Source: Flavobacteriaceae bacterium
GTDB taxonomy: Bacteria; Bacteroidota; Bacteroidia; Flavobacteriales; Flavobacteriaceae
DNA length: 64,000 bases
Assembly: GCA_031277535.1 (NCBI GenBank)
Contig: JAITMD010000006.1
Coordinates: forward strand, 62,001-126,000
Reading direction: 5' to 3'
The position numbers and the translations under genes are program-made. Shown piece after piece: positions 47,112 through 54,951 of this stretch (the first letter of the stretch is position 1; each line of letters begins with the position of its first letter). The notes beneath the pieces are model-generated. The model was given only the letters and a program-made list of their open reading frames with translations, was not told the DNA's origin and made no database searches.

Positions 47112-47708
47112 ATGCGTCAATTGAGCCATTTTTATAAATTATTAAGCATATTGGTACTATCTGCTTTTGCAATGTCTTGCAAAAACGATGCTACTCCCAA
47201 ACCTAAAGCTTTTTTAGCTTTGGAATATCCAAACCAAGTATATAAAACTTATGCGAGTGATAAATACAATTTTACTTTTGACAAAAATGAATTTGCCTCA
47301 GTAAAAGAAGTAAAAAGTTCAGCCTTAGAAATTCATTACCCTTCCATGAAAGCGACAATTTTTATGAATTATAAGCCAATTGAAGGAAACTTAAATATCT
47401 TACTTAAAGATGCTCAGAAATTAACGTATGAACACTTTGTAAAAGCAGATCAAATTATAGAACAACCTTTTGTCAACAAAGACCATAAAGTATATGGTAT
47501 GTTTTATAATGTACAAGGAGACGCTGCTACCAATATTCAATTCTATGTTACAGATAGTGTAAAAAACTTTGTGGTAGCCTCACTTTACTTTTATGCACAT
47601 CCTAATTTTGACTCTATCTTACCGGCTACAGATTATATTCAAAAAGATATGAGAAAAATGCTGGAAAGCATGCAATGGAAAAACAATAAAGAACTTATCA
47701 ATAAATAA
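47112..47708 (+). CDS. gldD: Gliding motility lipoprotein GldD
   Basis: Lipoprotein needed for gliding in Flavobacterium johnsoniae; the gld lipoproteins are linked to type IX secretion and to adhesin movement. The 198-residue protein has lipobox FAMSC (Cys23) and the conserved stretches PKAFLALEYPNQVY and MFYNVQGDAATNIQFYVTDS, which are typical of GldD. No gldE lies between ssb and gldD. Presence does not prove gliding. Confidence 0.92.
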   Translation: MRQLSHFYKLLSILVLSAFAMSCKNDATPKPKAFLALEYPNQVYKTYASDKYNFTFDKNEFASVKEVKSSALEIHYPSMKATIFMNYKPIEGNLNILLKDAQKLTYEHFVKADQIIEQPFVNKDHKVYGMFYNVQGDAATNIQFYVTDSVKNFVVASLYFYAHPNFDSILPATDYIQKDMRKMLESMQWKNNKELINK

Positions 47709-47743
47709 AAAAACGCGCTTGTTCATTACAAGCGCGTTTTTTT
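47707..47743. terminator. Bidirectional terminator after gldD
   Basis: Stem AAAAAAACGCGCTTGT / ACAAGCGCGTTTTTTT with a 5-base loop. Confidence 0.9.
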
Positions 47744-47775
47744 TATAATTAAGATCAACTATATTTCTTATTGCT

Positions 47776-48171
47776 TTATTCTGTTTTAGCAACATCACCA
47801 ATTGTAAGATTCTCTACTTTATACATTCCTTGAGCTATCTTTTCAACTGTTTTCTTAATTGATTCCCCATTTTGTTTAGCATCGTCAAATTCAACTGTTG
47901 CAGTTTTGCTGTCAAAATCAACTTTAGCCTCTTTTACACCATCTAATCCAGAAAGTTTTCCTTCAATCATTTTTGCGCATCCCATAGCACAAGTCATTCC
48001 TTCAATTTGAAAAGTTGCTTTCTCTACTTTACCTGCCACTTCTTTCGAATCTGACATAGGTGTAACTTCCGCAACTGTTTCTAAAGTACTATTATCTTTA
48101 TTATCTTTCTTGCAACTTGTCATTAATGTTACTCCCATTACAGCAAGCAATACTATTTTACCAATTTTCAT
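47776..48171 (-). CDS. Heavy-metal-associated (HMA) domain lipoprotein
   Basis: Exported lipoprotein of 131 residues; lipobox MTSC (Cys20) followed by an Asp/Lys/Asn-rich linker. Residues ~52-125 form an HMA fold: KATFQIEGMTCAMGCAKMIE, then VKEAKVDFDSKTATVEFD. The metal motif is C-x-x-x-C rather than the usual C-x-x-C. Likely binds copper or another soft metal outside the cytoplasm. Monocistronic. Confidence 0.88.
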   Translation of the reverse strand: MKIGKIVLLAVMGVTLMTSCKKDNKDNSTLETVAEVTPMSDSKEVAGKVEKATFQIEGMTCAMGCAKMIEGKLSGLDGVKEAKVDFDSKTATVEFDDAKQNGESIKKTVEKIAQGMYKVENLTIGDVAKTE

Positions 48172-48208
48172 ATCAAACTTATTTTATAAGACACTAATTA
48201 ATTCAGTA

Positions 48209-48216
48209 CAAAGTTA
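48209..48216 (-). promoter_or_regulatory. -7 box for the HMA lipoprotein gene
   Basis: The minus strand reads TAACTTTG, 37 bases before the ATG, with TTG 13 bases upstream (48230-48232). Confidence 0.4.
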
Positions 48217-48454
48217 TAAGAAAAAAATACAACCTTAGTTTGTTTAACGTGCTTTTTACTTAAATAATCCACACTACTCTTCTTTTTCAAACAAAAAAAG
48301 CAACACCTTTTTTCATTTTTAAGGCAAAAAACAATACACTTTTTCAATTTTAAAAACAAAAAAATCTATTGAATTTCAATACATTACCATTCTTAGTTCA
48401 TTTCAAACTATATTTAAAACATCATTTAACACTAGTAAGTACCAGCTTTGTTTT

Positions 48455-48553
48455 AAATTCCTTCGGGTATCCTTGCGGTATTCCTGAGGAATGATGGGGG
48501 TTTATTCGCTACGTATCGAAGCAATCCGCACCAATACCTCACTTACTCCCCTA
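48455..48553 (+). repeat. Dispersed intergenic repeat, copy B
   Basis: About 99 bp, matching 15619-15715. Units of 11 nt: 48460-48470 CCTTCGGGTAT, 48471-48481 CCTTGCGGTAT, 48482-48492 TCCTGAGGAAT, 48493-48503 GATGGGGGTTT. The distal part carries CCAATACCTC and CTCCCCTA. GGTATT in the units can pair with AATACC, and GGGG with CCCC, again in crossing order. Confidence 0.75.
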
Positions 48554-48649
48554 CAATGCAATAAAAAAAGTCTTTGAAAGTCAAAATGAGCTCTATAGAA
48601 ACGAGGAATAACTTACATTAAATCAACAAAAAACGTCACTTTAGACATA

Positions 48650-48688
48650 AAAAAAGTACTGATAAGAATTGATCTTATCAGTACTTCT
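48650..48688 (-). terminator. Terminator of the M16 peptidase operon
   Basis: Perfect 14-bp stem AAGTACTGATAAGA / TCTTATCAGTACTT with a 5-base loop; the A-run at 48647-48655 gives a T-tract on the minus strand. Confidence 0.88.
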
Positions 48689-48724
48689 ATTGCTAACTAA
48701 TTGATATACTAATTCTAAAAATGC

Positions 48725-50776
48725 TTATTTAAAATCTGCATCAGAAACTCCTTCGTTGATTTTTACCTCAGAAGCTTTTAAAACGATTTCAACACCAACA
48801 TTCATTGATTGTAGGAATGGGTATTTTACACCTTTTACTTCTCTGTAATCTCCGTAAGTTACTGTTTGAGACATTGTTTGTCCATTTTGTTCTACTACTT
48901 GTACTGTAGCAATTTTTAAACCAGTCTCTACATCGTAATAGCTCGTTGACTTACCTATTTGAATACCATAAGCATCTTTACCATTAAAAGACTCAATTCC
49001 TACTAATTTAGCCTCCTTATTATCATTCAATGTCAACTCTGCAAAAGGTTTAGCTTCAGCTTGTGCAGCCTTTAAATCATCTCCTTTTAACTCTTGTTTT
49101 TGTCCTTGTGCCACCATATATCCTCCTTTAGGAGTAATTACCTGCTTTGACATTACATTCCCCATCATTTTTTGCTCCACAGCTAAATATCCATCCTTCA
49201 TTTTTGCATCAACATCTAATTTCATTCCTTGAATTTCAGCAGAACTCAAAACTTTTATTGTTTTTACTTCACCTACTTTTTTAGCACCACCGATTGCGTT
49301 AATGTATTTATCCGCAATAGTTTTGATTGTTACACCTGCAGGAACTTCTTTCTTAAATACTGGTTTTGCAACTGCTTCTGCTTCTTTATTAAAGAAACTA
49401 ACAGGCATCCCTAAACGATCTAAATTAGCCGCAACATCTGCCCCTTTTCCAACAATTACAACGCGTAAATTATCTTTCAAGAAGTACTTTTGTGCTGCCT
49501 TTTGAATATCATCAGCAGTTACTGCATTAATATTTTTAATGTAGTTTTCATAAAAGTCTTCTGGTAACTTATACAATTCTTTATTTAAAGCATAACGAGC
49601 AACTGTAGCTGGTTTTTGAATTTCCATTACAAAATTTCCTACATATTTTGCTTTTGCCATTTTCAACTCTTCCTCTTTTACTAAAGAATGACGCATTAAG
49701 TCAATCTCTTTAATAAATTCTGTAACAGCGCTATCTGTAACAACATTTCTTACAGAAGCTCCTGCTCTAAACTTCCCAGGATACTTACGAGCTGTACTTA
49801 CTGAAGAATAAGCACCATATGTCCATCCATGTGCTTCACGCAAGTTTAAGAACAAACGCCCTTCTCCTCCACCTCCAAGGATTTGATTCGCTAATAAAGC
49901 AGCAAAATAATCCTTATCAGTCATTTTTAGCTCCACTTCATTCATTAAGGCAATCTCAGATTGTACTGCATTTGGCATATCAACAAAGTTGATTTGTGTT
50001 TTTGCTACATTACCCTCCATTTTATATGAAGTATAAGTAGTTTTTGCAGGTTTCCAACCGTCAAATAAAGAACGAATTAATTTTTCTGTTTTCTTTTCAT
50101 CTACATCTCCTACCACTACCATATATGCATTTTCAGGACTGAAATGTTTTTGATAGAACTCATTTACATCTTGTAATGAAATATTCTGAATCGTCTTTTC
50201 AGTTTCAAACTCTCCAGCTGGCGTATTTTTACCATATAATAAAGCTTCCTCTACACGACGTGCTATTGCAGTAACACTCTTTTCTCCAGATTTAATTCCT
50301 TCTAAAGCTTGTGCCTTTACCTTGTCAAACTCTTCTTGTGTAAATACTGCATTTAACGCTCCATCAGCTAATAAACTCAATACTTTATCATTGTATTTAG
50401 ACAATCCACTTGCTGATGCTCCTGATGCAGAAAAATTAATTGAAGCACCTAAGAAATCAATTTCTTCATTGAACTGTTCTTTCTTCATTTTCTTTGTTTC
50501 ATTACCTAACATTCCTGAAACAATAGAAGAAACACCTGCTTTATTTCCTTCAAAAATTAATGGATTATCAATTGTAAGTGTATACGATACACGAGGTAAT
50601 TTAGTATTCTTTACAACCAAAACTTTCATACCATTTTTCAATACAAAAGTAGTTGGTTTGTTTACATGAACCGTTGGTGCAGGCCCTGGTGCAGGTTGCT
50701 TTCTATCTTGTGCTTGCGCTTGAAGTGCAGCAAAAACGAATGCCAAACTTGCTGCGTAAATATATATTTTTCTCAT
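48725..50776 (-). CDS. M16 family pseudo-peptidase with LolA-like C-terminal domain
   Basis: A 683-residue exported protein (signal peptide ending LQAQAQ). Residues ~35-460 are two M16 domains, but the zinc motif HxxEH is missing: the position reads VSGMLGNETKKM. The second half keeps GGGEGRLFLNLREAHGWTYGAY, the Arg/Tyr region used for substrate binding in non-catalytic M16 subunits. Residues ~475-683 form an extra domain (YINAIGGAKKVGEVKT..., GYMVAQGQKQEL, YYDVETGLKI, VKYPF) resembling LolA/lipoprotein-sorting folds. Downstream partner of the active M16 gene, 18 bp apart. Confidence 0.88.
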   Translation of the reverse strand: MRKIYIYAASLAFVFAALQAQAQDRKQPAPGPAPTVHVNKPTTFVLKNGMKVLVVKNTKLPRVSYTLTIDNPLIFEGNKAGVSSIVSGMLGNETKKMKKEQFNEEIDFLGASINFSASGASASGLSKYNDKVLSLLADGALNAVFTQEEFDKVKAQALEGIKSGEKSVTAIARRVEEALLYGKNTPAGEFETEKTIQNISLQDVNEFYQKHFSPENAYMVVVGDVDEKKTEKLIRSLFDGWKPAKTTYTSYKMEGNVAKTQINFVDMPNAVQSEIALMNEVELKMTDKDYFAALLANQILGGGGEGRLFLNLREAHGWTYGAYSSVSTARKYPGKFRAGASVRNVVTDSAVTEFIKEIDLMRHSLVKEEELKMAKAKYVGNFVMEIQKPATVARYALNKELYKLPEDFYENYIKNINAVTADDIQKAAQKYFLKDNLRVVIVGKGADVAANLDRLGMPVSFFNKEAEAVAKPVFKKEVPAGVTIKTIADKYINAIGGAKKVGEVKTIKVLSSAEIQGMKLDVDAKMKDGYLAVEQKMMGNVMSKQVITPKGGYMVAQGQKQELKGDDLKAAQAEAKPFAELTLNDNKEAKLVGIESFNGKDAYGIQIGKSTSYYDVETGLKIATVQVVEQNGQTMSQTVTYGDYREVKGVKYPFLQSMNVGVEIVLKASEVKINEGVSDADFK

Positions 50777-50794
50777 TTGTTAGTACCTATTAGA

Positions 50795-52114
50795 TTAGTT
50801 GTTAGCTTTTTTTTCTGGAATGTAGTCTAAAATTAAACGTTGGTTTTTGTTTAAATATTTCTTAGCTACTTCACGAATCTCTTCTCTTGTGATACTTCTA
50901 TAAATATCAATATTTGAATTGATTAAACTTACATCTCCATACAACAAGTAGTAAGTTGCTAAATTATGTGCTAATCCTTCAACTGTAGCATTTTCATCAA
51001 CATATTGTTTCTCAAAAATATTTTGCAATTTTTGGAAATCACGTTCTGAGATTAACTCTGTCTGTAATTTTGCAATTTCTTCATCGATTTCTTTCACTAA
51101 ATCAGCAGAAGTAAATCCTTGCATAGGAATACCATAAATAAAGTAAATACCATAATCTTCTTGACTATGAGAGAAAGAAGCCATTTCTAAAGCCATTTTC
51201 TTTTGATCTACTACTTTCTTATATAATCTTGAGCTTTTTCCTCCAGATAAAATAGCTGAAATCATATCCAATACTCTTGCATCACGAGTTTTCATAGAAG
51301 GTGTACGGTATGCCTCTACTAACATTGGCAACTGAATATTTGGATCTTGAAACTCAGCTCTAATTTCTTTTGTAATAGGAGCTTCTTCAATTTTAGTACG
51401 TGCAATTGCAGGTCCTTTTGCAATAGGTCCAAAATACTCTTTAATCCATTGTTTTGCCTGATCTTTTTCGAAATCACCTGCTACAACCAATACAGCGTTA
51501 TTTGGAATATAAAACTTCTTGTTAAATGCTAAGAACTCGTCTAATGTTGCAGCATCTAAATGTTCCATAGATCCAATTGGTGCCCAACGATAAGGGTGCT
51601 TAGTAAACATGTTTTTCTTCACTTCTGTGAACAATTGTCCATAAGGTTGATTGTCTACACGTAATCTTTTTTCTTCTTTTACTACTTCATTCTGAGTAGA
51701 AACTCCAATTTGATTAATCACTGGGTGCATTAATCGCTCAGATTCCATCCACAATGCTAACTTTAGATTATTTGAAGGAAAAACTTCGTAGTAATAAGTT
51801 CTGTCGTCAGAAGTGTTTGCATTGTTTTGTCCACCATTAGCAGTAACAAGCTTAAACCACTCTCCTCGCTCTATATTTTTTGTTCCTTCAAACAATAAAT
51901 GTTCGAAAAAGTGAGCAAACCCAGTACGTTCAGGGTTTTCATCTTTTGTTCCCACGTGATACATTACAGATGTAACAACTACTGGAGCAGATTTGTCTTG
52001 ATGTAAAATAACGTGAAGCCCGTTATCCAAAGTGTATTGGTCAAATTCCACTTTTTGAGCCGACGCTGATATTCCAAAAAATACCGCGCCTAAAATCATC
52101 AATGATTTTTTCAT
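50795..52114 (-). CDS. M16B zinc metallopeptidase (insulinase-like), exported
   Basis: A 439-residue secreted or periplasmic peptidase. Signal peptide of about 20 residues (ISASAQ). The inverted zinc site is intact: HFFEH at residues 68-72, with a downstream Glu-rich helix (VVKEEKRLR) supplying the third ligand. Two homologous halves make the usual clam shell, closing over small unfolded peptides. The neighbouring gene encodes the inactive half, so I expect a heterodimer in which only this subunit is catalytic. Confidence 0.92.
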   Translation of the reverse strand: MKKSLMILGAVFFGISASAQKVEFDQYTLDNGLHVILHQDKSAPVVVTSVMYHVGTKDENPERTGFAHFFEHLLFEGTKNIERGEWFKLVTANGGQNNANTSDDRTYYYEVFPSNNLKLALWMESERLMHPVINQIGVSTQNEVVKEEKRLRVDNQPYGQLFTEVKKNMFTKHPYRWAPIGSMEHLDAATLDEFLAFNKKFYIPNNAVLVVAGDFEKDQAKQWIKEYFGPIAKGPAIARTKIEEAPITKEIRAEFQDPNIQLPMLVEAYRTPSMKTRDARVLDMISAILSGGKSSRLYKKVVDQKKMALEMASFSHSQEDYGIYFIYGIPMQGFTSADLVKEIDEEIAKLQTELISERDFQKLQNIFEKQYVDENATVEGLAHNLATYYLLYGDVSLINSNIDIYRSITREEIREVAKKYLNKNQRLILDYIPEKKANN

Positions 52115-52455
52115 TTTATAAGTTTTTGAAATTAGGTTATTGTATAATATGTCTATAAAAAAGGTAAATTGTTACATGAATATTTACTTTTTATTTAATT
52201 CATAAAAATTCCATACTTTAAAAAGAATTATCTTTATAAAAAAGAGGTATAATCACCTTATAAATTAAAATTTAAAACACTCAAAATAAATACCTTAATT
52301 ATAAAATCGGTTGATAACCCCATACTGTTCAACAACTGATAAACTTTATTTTTAACTTTCTATATAAAAATATAATAAATCAAGCACTTACACTTTGCAG
52401 AAAAGAAAAAATACGTATATTTGCAAACTTAAATAAACATTATAATTTTATTGTT
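52115..52455. other. 341-bp divergent intergenic region
   Basis: Separates the M16 operon (minus) from rplU (plus). The rplU promoter is clear at 52394-52423. I could not find a consensus promoter for the M16 operon, nor any hairpin or open frame in the AT-rich middle. Confidence 0.6.
52394..52423 (+). promoter_or_regulatory. Promoter of rplU-rpmA
   Basis: TTTG (52394-52397), 18 bases, TATATTTG (52416-52423) followed by C: the best consensus match in the window. About 32 bases before the ATG. Confidence 0.75.
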
Positions 52456-52818
52456 ATGTACGCAATCGTAGAGATAGCAGGGCAACAATTCAAAGTTAGC
52501 AAAGACCAAAAAGTTTATGTTCACCGTTTAGCAACTGAAGAAGGTTCAAAAATTACTTTTGACAAAGTTCTTTTAGTTGATGATAACAACAACATTACTT
52601 TAGGCGCCCCAGCTATAGAAGGTGCTTCTGTAGAAGCTAAAGTTTTACAACACCTTAAAGGTGACAAAGTAATCGTTTTCAAAAAGAAAAGAAGAAAAGG
52701 ATTCAAAAAGAAAAATGGTCACAGACAATCTTTAACTCAAATCGTAATTGAAGGAATCAATGTAGGTGGAGCAAAGAAAAAAGCGACTAAAAAAGAAACT
52801 GCTGAAGCAGCTGAATAA
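52456..52818 (+). CDS. rplU: 50S ribosomal protein bL21
   Basis: Large-subunit ribosomal protein that binds 23S rRNA near L20. The first ~100 residues are standard L21 (MYAIVEIAGQQFKVSKDQ, then FKKKRRKGFKKKNGHRQ). At 120 residues it is longer than E. coli L21 (103) because of an Ala/Lys/Glu-rich C-terminal tail (KKKATKKETAEAAE). Co-transcribed with rpmA, 24 bp downstream. Confidence 0.98.
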   Translation: MYAIVEIAGQQFKVSKDQKVYVHRLATEEGSKITFDKVLLVDDNNNITLGAPAIEGASVEAKVLQHLKGDKVIVFKKKRRKGFKKKNGHRQSLTQIVIEGINVGGAKKKATKKETAEAAE

Positions 52819-52842
52819 TTAACATTTAAAATTTAAAACGTC

Positions 52843-53103
52843 ATGGCTCACAAAAAAGGTGTCGGAAGTTCTAAGAATGGTAGAGAATCAGAATCGAAAC
52901 GTTTAGGCGTTAAGATTTATGGTGGTCAAGCTGCTATCGCTGGGAACATCATCGTAAGACAAAGAGGTTCTAAGCACAATGCTGGTGAAAACGTTTACAT
53001 GGGAAAAGACCATACTTTACATGCACAAGTTGCTGGAGTAGTTAAATTCCTAAAGAAAAAAGACAATAAGTCTTACGTTTCAGTAGTTCCATTCGAAGCT
53101 TAA
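52843..53103 (+). CDS. rpmA: 50S ribosomal protein bL27
   Basis: Ribosomal protein whose N-terminus reaches the peptidyl transferase centre. The 86-residue sequence begins [16 protein letters not shown] and needs no processing (no Firmicutes-type N-terminal extension). Conserved [25 protein letters not shown] follows in the usual place. Second gene after rplU, followed by a good terminator. Confidence 0.98.
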   Translation: MAHKKGVGSSKNGRESESKRLGVKIYGGQAAIAGNIIVRQRGSKHNAGENVYMGKDHTLHAQVAGVVKFLKKKDNKSYVSVVPFEA

Positions 53104-53144
53104 GAAATTCATTATTTACCTCAACGGTAAATTCTTACATAAAG

Positions 53145-53172
53145 AAAGACGCTCATTGAGCGTCTTTTTTTA
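53145..53172 (+). terminator. Terminator of rplU-rpmA
   Basis: Stem AAAGACGCTC / GAGCGTCTTT with a 3-base loop and a T-run. A smaller hairpin, TTTACC / GGTAAA, lies just upstream (53115-53131). Confidence 0.87.
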
Positions 53173-53508
53173 TACAAACTATTTACTACCTCTATTTTAT
53201 CTATCAGATTAATTCGACACACCTCATATCATTCTGATTAACCTTCCTTTTAATACCAAGCTTTTAGCTAAAATTGGTATATATCCTATTAAGCTTGTCT
53301 TCAAAATAAATCTGAGTTAAAACACTACTCCTCCCTTTATAACAATATACTGTAATATCACAACTAACTATACTAATTCAAAATAACAAGAACAGATCCT
53401 TTATTATTATACAAAACACAAAAGCAACACAATATACTGATAAACAGATATATAATACTATCTTAACACATCTCACTTATATTTAATTTAGAAATATTAT
53501 AAATAGTA

Positions 53509-53539
53509 TTGCATATATTATTTAACTTATTTATTTTTG
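53509..53539 (+). promoter_or_regulatory. Promoter of the unknown lipoprotein gene
   Basis: TTG (53509-53511), 20 bases, TATTTTTG (53532-53539). The leader would be about 35 nt. Confidence 0.6.
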
Positions 53540-53579
53540 TTCTAAATAAAACATTTAACATTAACTAAATAAGACCTAA

Positions 53580-54893
53580 ATGAAACTTACTAAACTATTT
53601 GCTGCTATAGCAATCTTGGGCCTATTAACTGCGAGCTGTTCAAGTGATGACAATTCACCAATACCTGTAAACCCAGTATCTGAACAAAAAGAGATTGGAA
53701 AAGAAATGCCGTTTGTTGGTGATTACCAATATTCTCATTCTGGAATGCCAATTCCTATAAGCTTAGAGAAAAAAGTAATAACCATGAAAATGTCACAAAT
53801 GGCTGGTAGTGGTCAAGAAGACGATATCTATAGCGTACTTACCGTTTATCAAAATAAAGAAGGAGTATATAAAGCAGTAGCTAAAAACAAAGATGCTAAA
53901 GAATACAAGGCCTTCTTTTTCAGAAACAAACAAGACAAGAGTATTGAGATAAACTTAGACTACACGTTTACAACAGAAATAGAAGCAATTAATACTACCT
54001 ACCCAAAAGATAGTAATACAGCTCCAGATCACGGTGCTATGAAATTTGGATGGTTGAAATTCACCATTCTTGATGATACAAAAGTAGAAATCAAACTTCT
54101 TGTTAATGGTAAATATAGTTTCTCTTCACAAGGACATACTTATTACTATAATTTTACAAATGAGGTAGTAAACTTTAATGGAGCTTATGACATGAAAGTC
54201 TTGTCTCATAACACAAAAACTAATAAAATTCTATTGAAAGGGATAAGTGGAGACGAAGCTAACAACTATTATGTTATACAATTAAAAAATATTACGGATA
54301 CTAAAGTAGATATTGCCCGTATGACATATAAAACAACTGATGCTAAAGCCTTAGCTGAAAAGGATTTTGCAAGCCAAGTTGAAGTTGAAGCTAAATTTAC
54401 AACTTACGAAAAAGAAACAAATAACAATAATCAAGCATTCTCTACGCTAAAAGGAACATACGAGACAATCAAAATGAACGGAGGCATTGCTCAATACCGT
54501 TTTAAAATAGGAAACAATGATGAAGCTTTCTTATTTATGGCTGCAGATGGAGATAAAATGACAGAATCTGCTACCTTAAAATTAGAGAGAGTATTTGCTA
54601 ATGAAGCAACTGGTCAATTAATCTATAAGATTGCATCAAGCACAGGATACTATGGAGGTAGAGATGGGCAATTTATTACTTTATATGTAAAAGACATTGC
54701 TGCTGACGGAAGCAAAGCTACTTTTGCTATTGCCACAAAAGATGGATCAGGATCTATAGCTGCAAGCAAAGGAGATGTAATAGGAAAAACATTAGATGAA
54801 GCTAAAAAGATTGTTGCACCAGCAGCTGATAAACTATGGGGAGAAAACATGATGATTTATGCTCATGTATGGATTAAAACAACCAGACAATAG
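53580..54893 (+). CDS. Unknown surface-type lipoprotein
   Basis: I do not recognise the family. The 437-residue protein has a lipoprotein signal (LLTASC, Cys20) followed by SSDDNS, the acidic pattern that in Bacteroidetes marks lipoproteins sent to the outer membrane or surface. The rest is beta-rich, with three stretches that each start with a Gly-x-Tyr (FVGDYQ ~46, FNGAYD ~199, LKGTYE ~297), hinting at three related beta domains. The DNA composition matches the neighbourhood. Monocistronic with its own promoter and terminator. Confidence 0.8.
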   Translation: MKLTKLFAAIAILGLLTASCSSDDNSPIPVNPVSEQKEIGKEMPFVGDYQYSHSGMPIPISLEKKVITMKMSQMAGSGQEDDIYSVLTVYQNKEGVYKAVAKNKDAKEYKAFFFRNKQDKSIEINLDYTFTTEIEAINTTYPKDSNTAPDHGAMKFGWLKFTILDDTKVEIKLLVNGKYSFSSQGHTYYYNFTNEVVNFNGAYDMKVLSHNTKTNKILLKGISGDEANNYYVIQLKNITDTKVDIARMTYKTTDAKALAEKDFASQVEVEAKFTTYEKETNNNNQAFSTLKGTYETIKMNGGIAQYRFKIGNNDEAFLFMAADGDKMTESATLKLERVFANEATGQLIYKIASSTGYYGGRDGQFITLYVKDIAADGSKATFAIATKDGSGSIAASKGDVIGKTLDEAKKIVAPAADKLWGENMMIYAHVWIKTTRQ

Positions 54894-54914
54894 TCGGTCA
54901 TTTATTTTAAGCAG

Positions 54915-54946
54915 AAAAGGTCTTTGATATGAATCAAAGACCTTTT
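54915..54946. terminator. Bidirectional terminator between the lipoprotein and dGTPase genes
   Basis: Stem AAAAGGTCTTTGAT / ATCAAAGACCTTTT with a 4-base loop. Confidence 0.9.
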
Positions 54947-54951
54947 ATTAT

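Larger units (their letters stand above)
48172..48724. other. 553-bp intergenic region
   Basis: Holds the HMA gene promoter near 48209, the second copy of the dispersed repeat (48455-48553) and the M16 operon terminator (48650-48688). No supported open frame. The interval 48290-48450 is A/T-rich with homopolymer runs and nothing I can name. Confidence 0.65.
53104..53579. other. 476-bp intergenic region
   Basis: After the rpmA terminator about 340 bases of AT-rich sequence contain no plausible gene or structured element. The promoter of the next gene lies at its right end (53509-53539). Confidence 0.6.
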
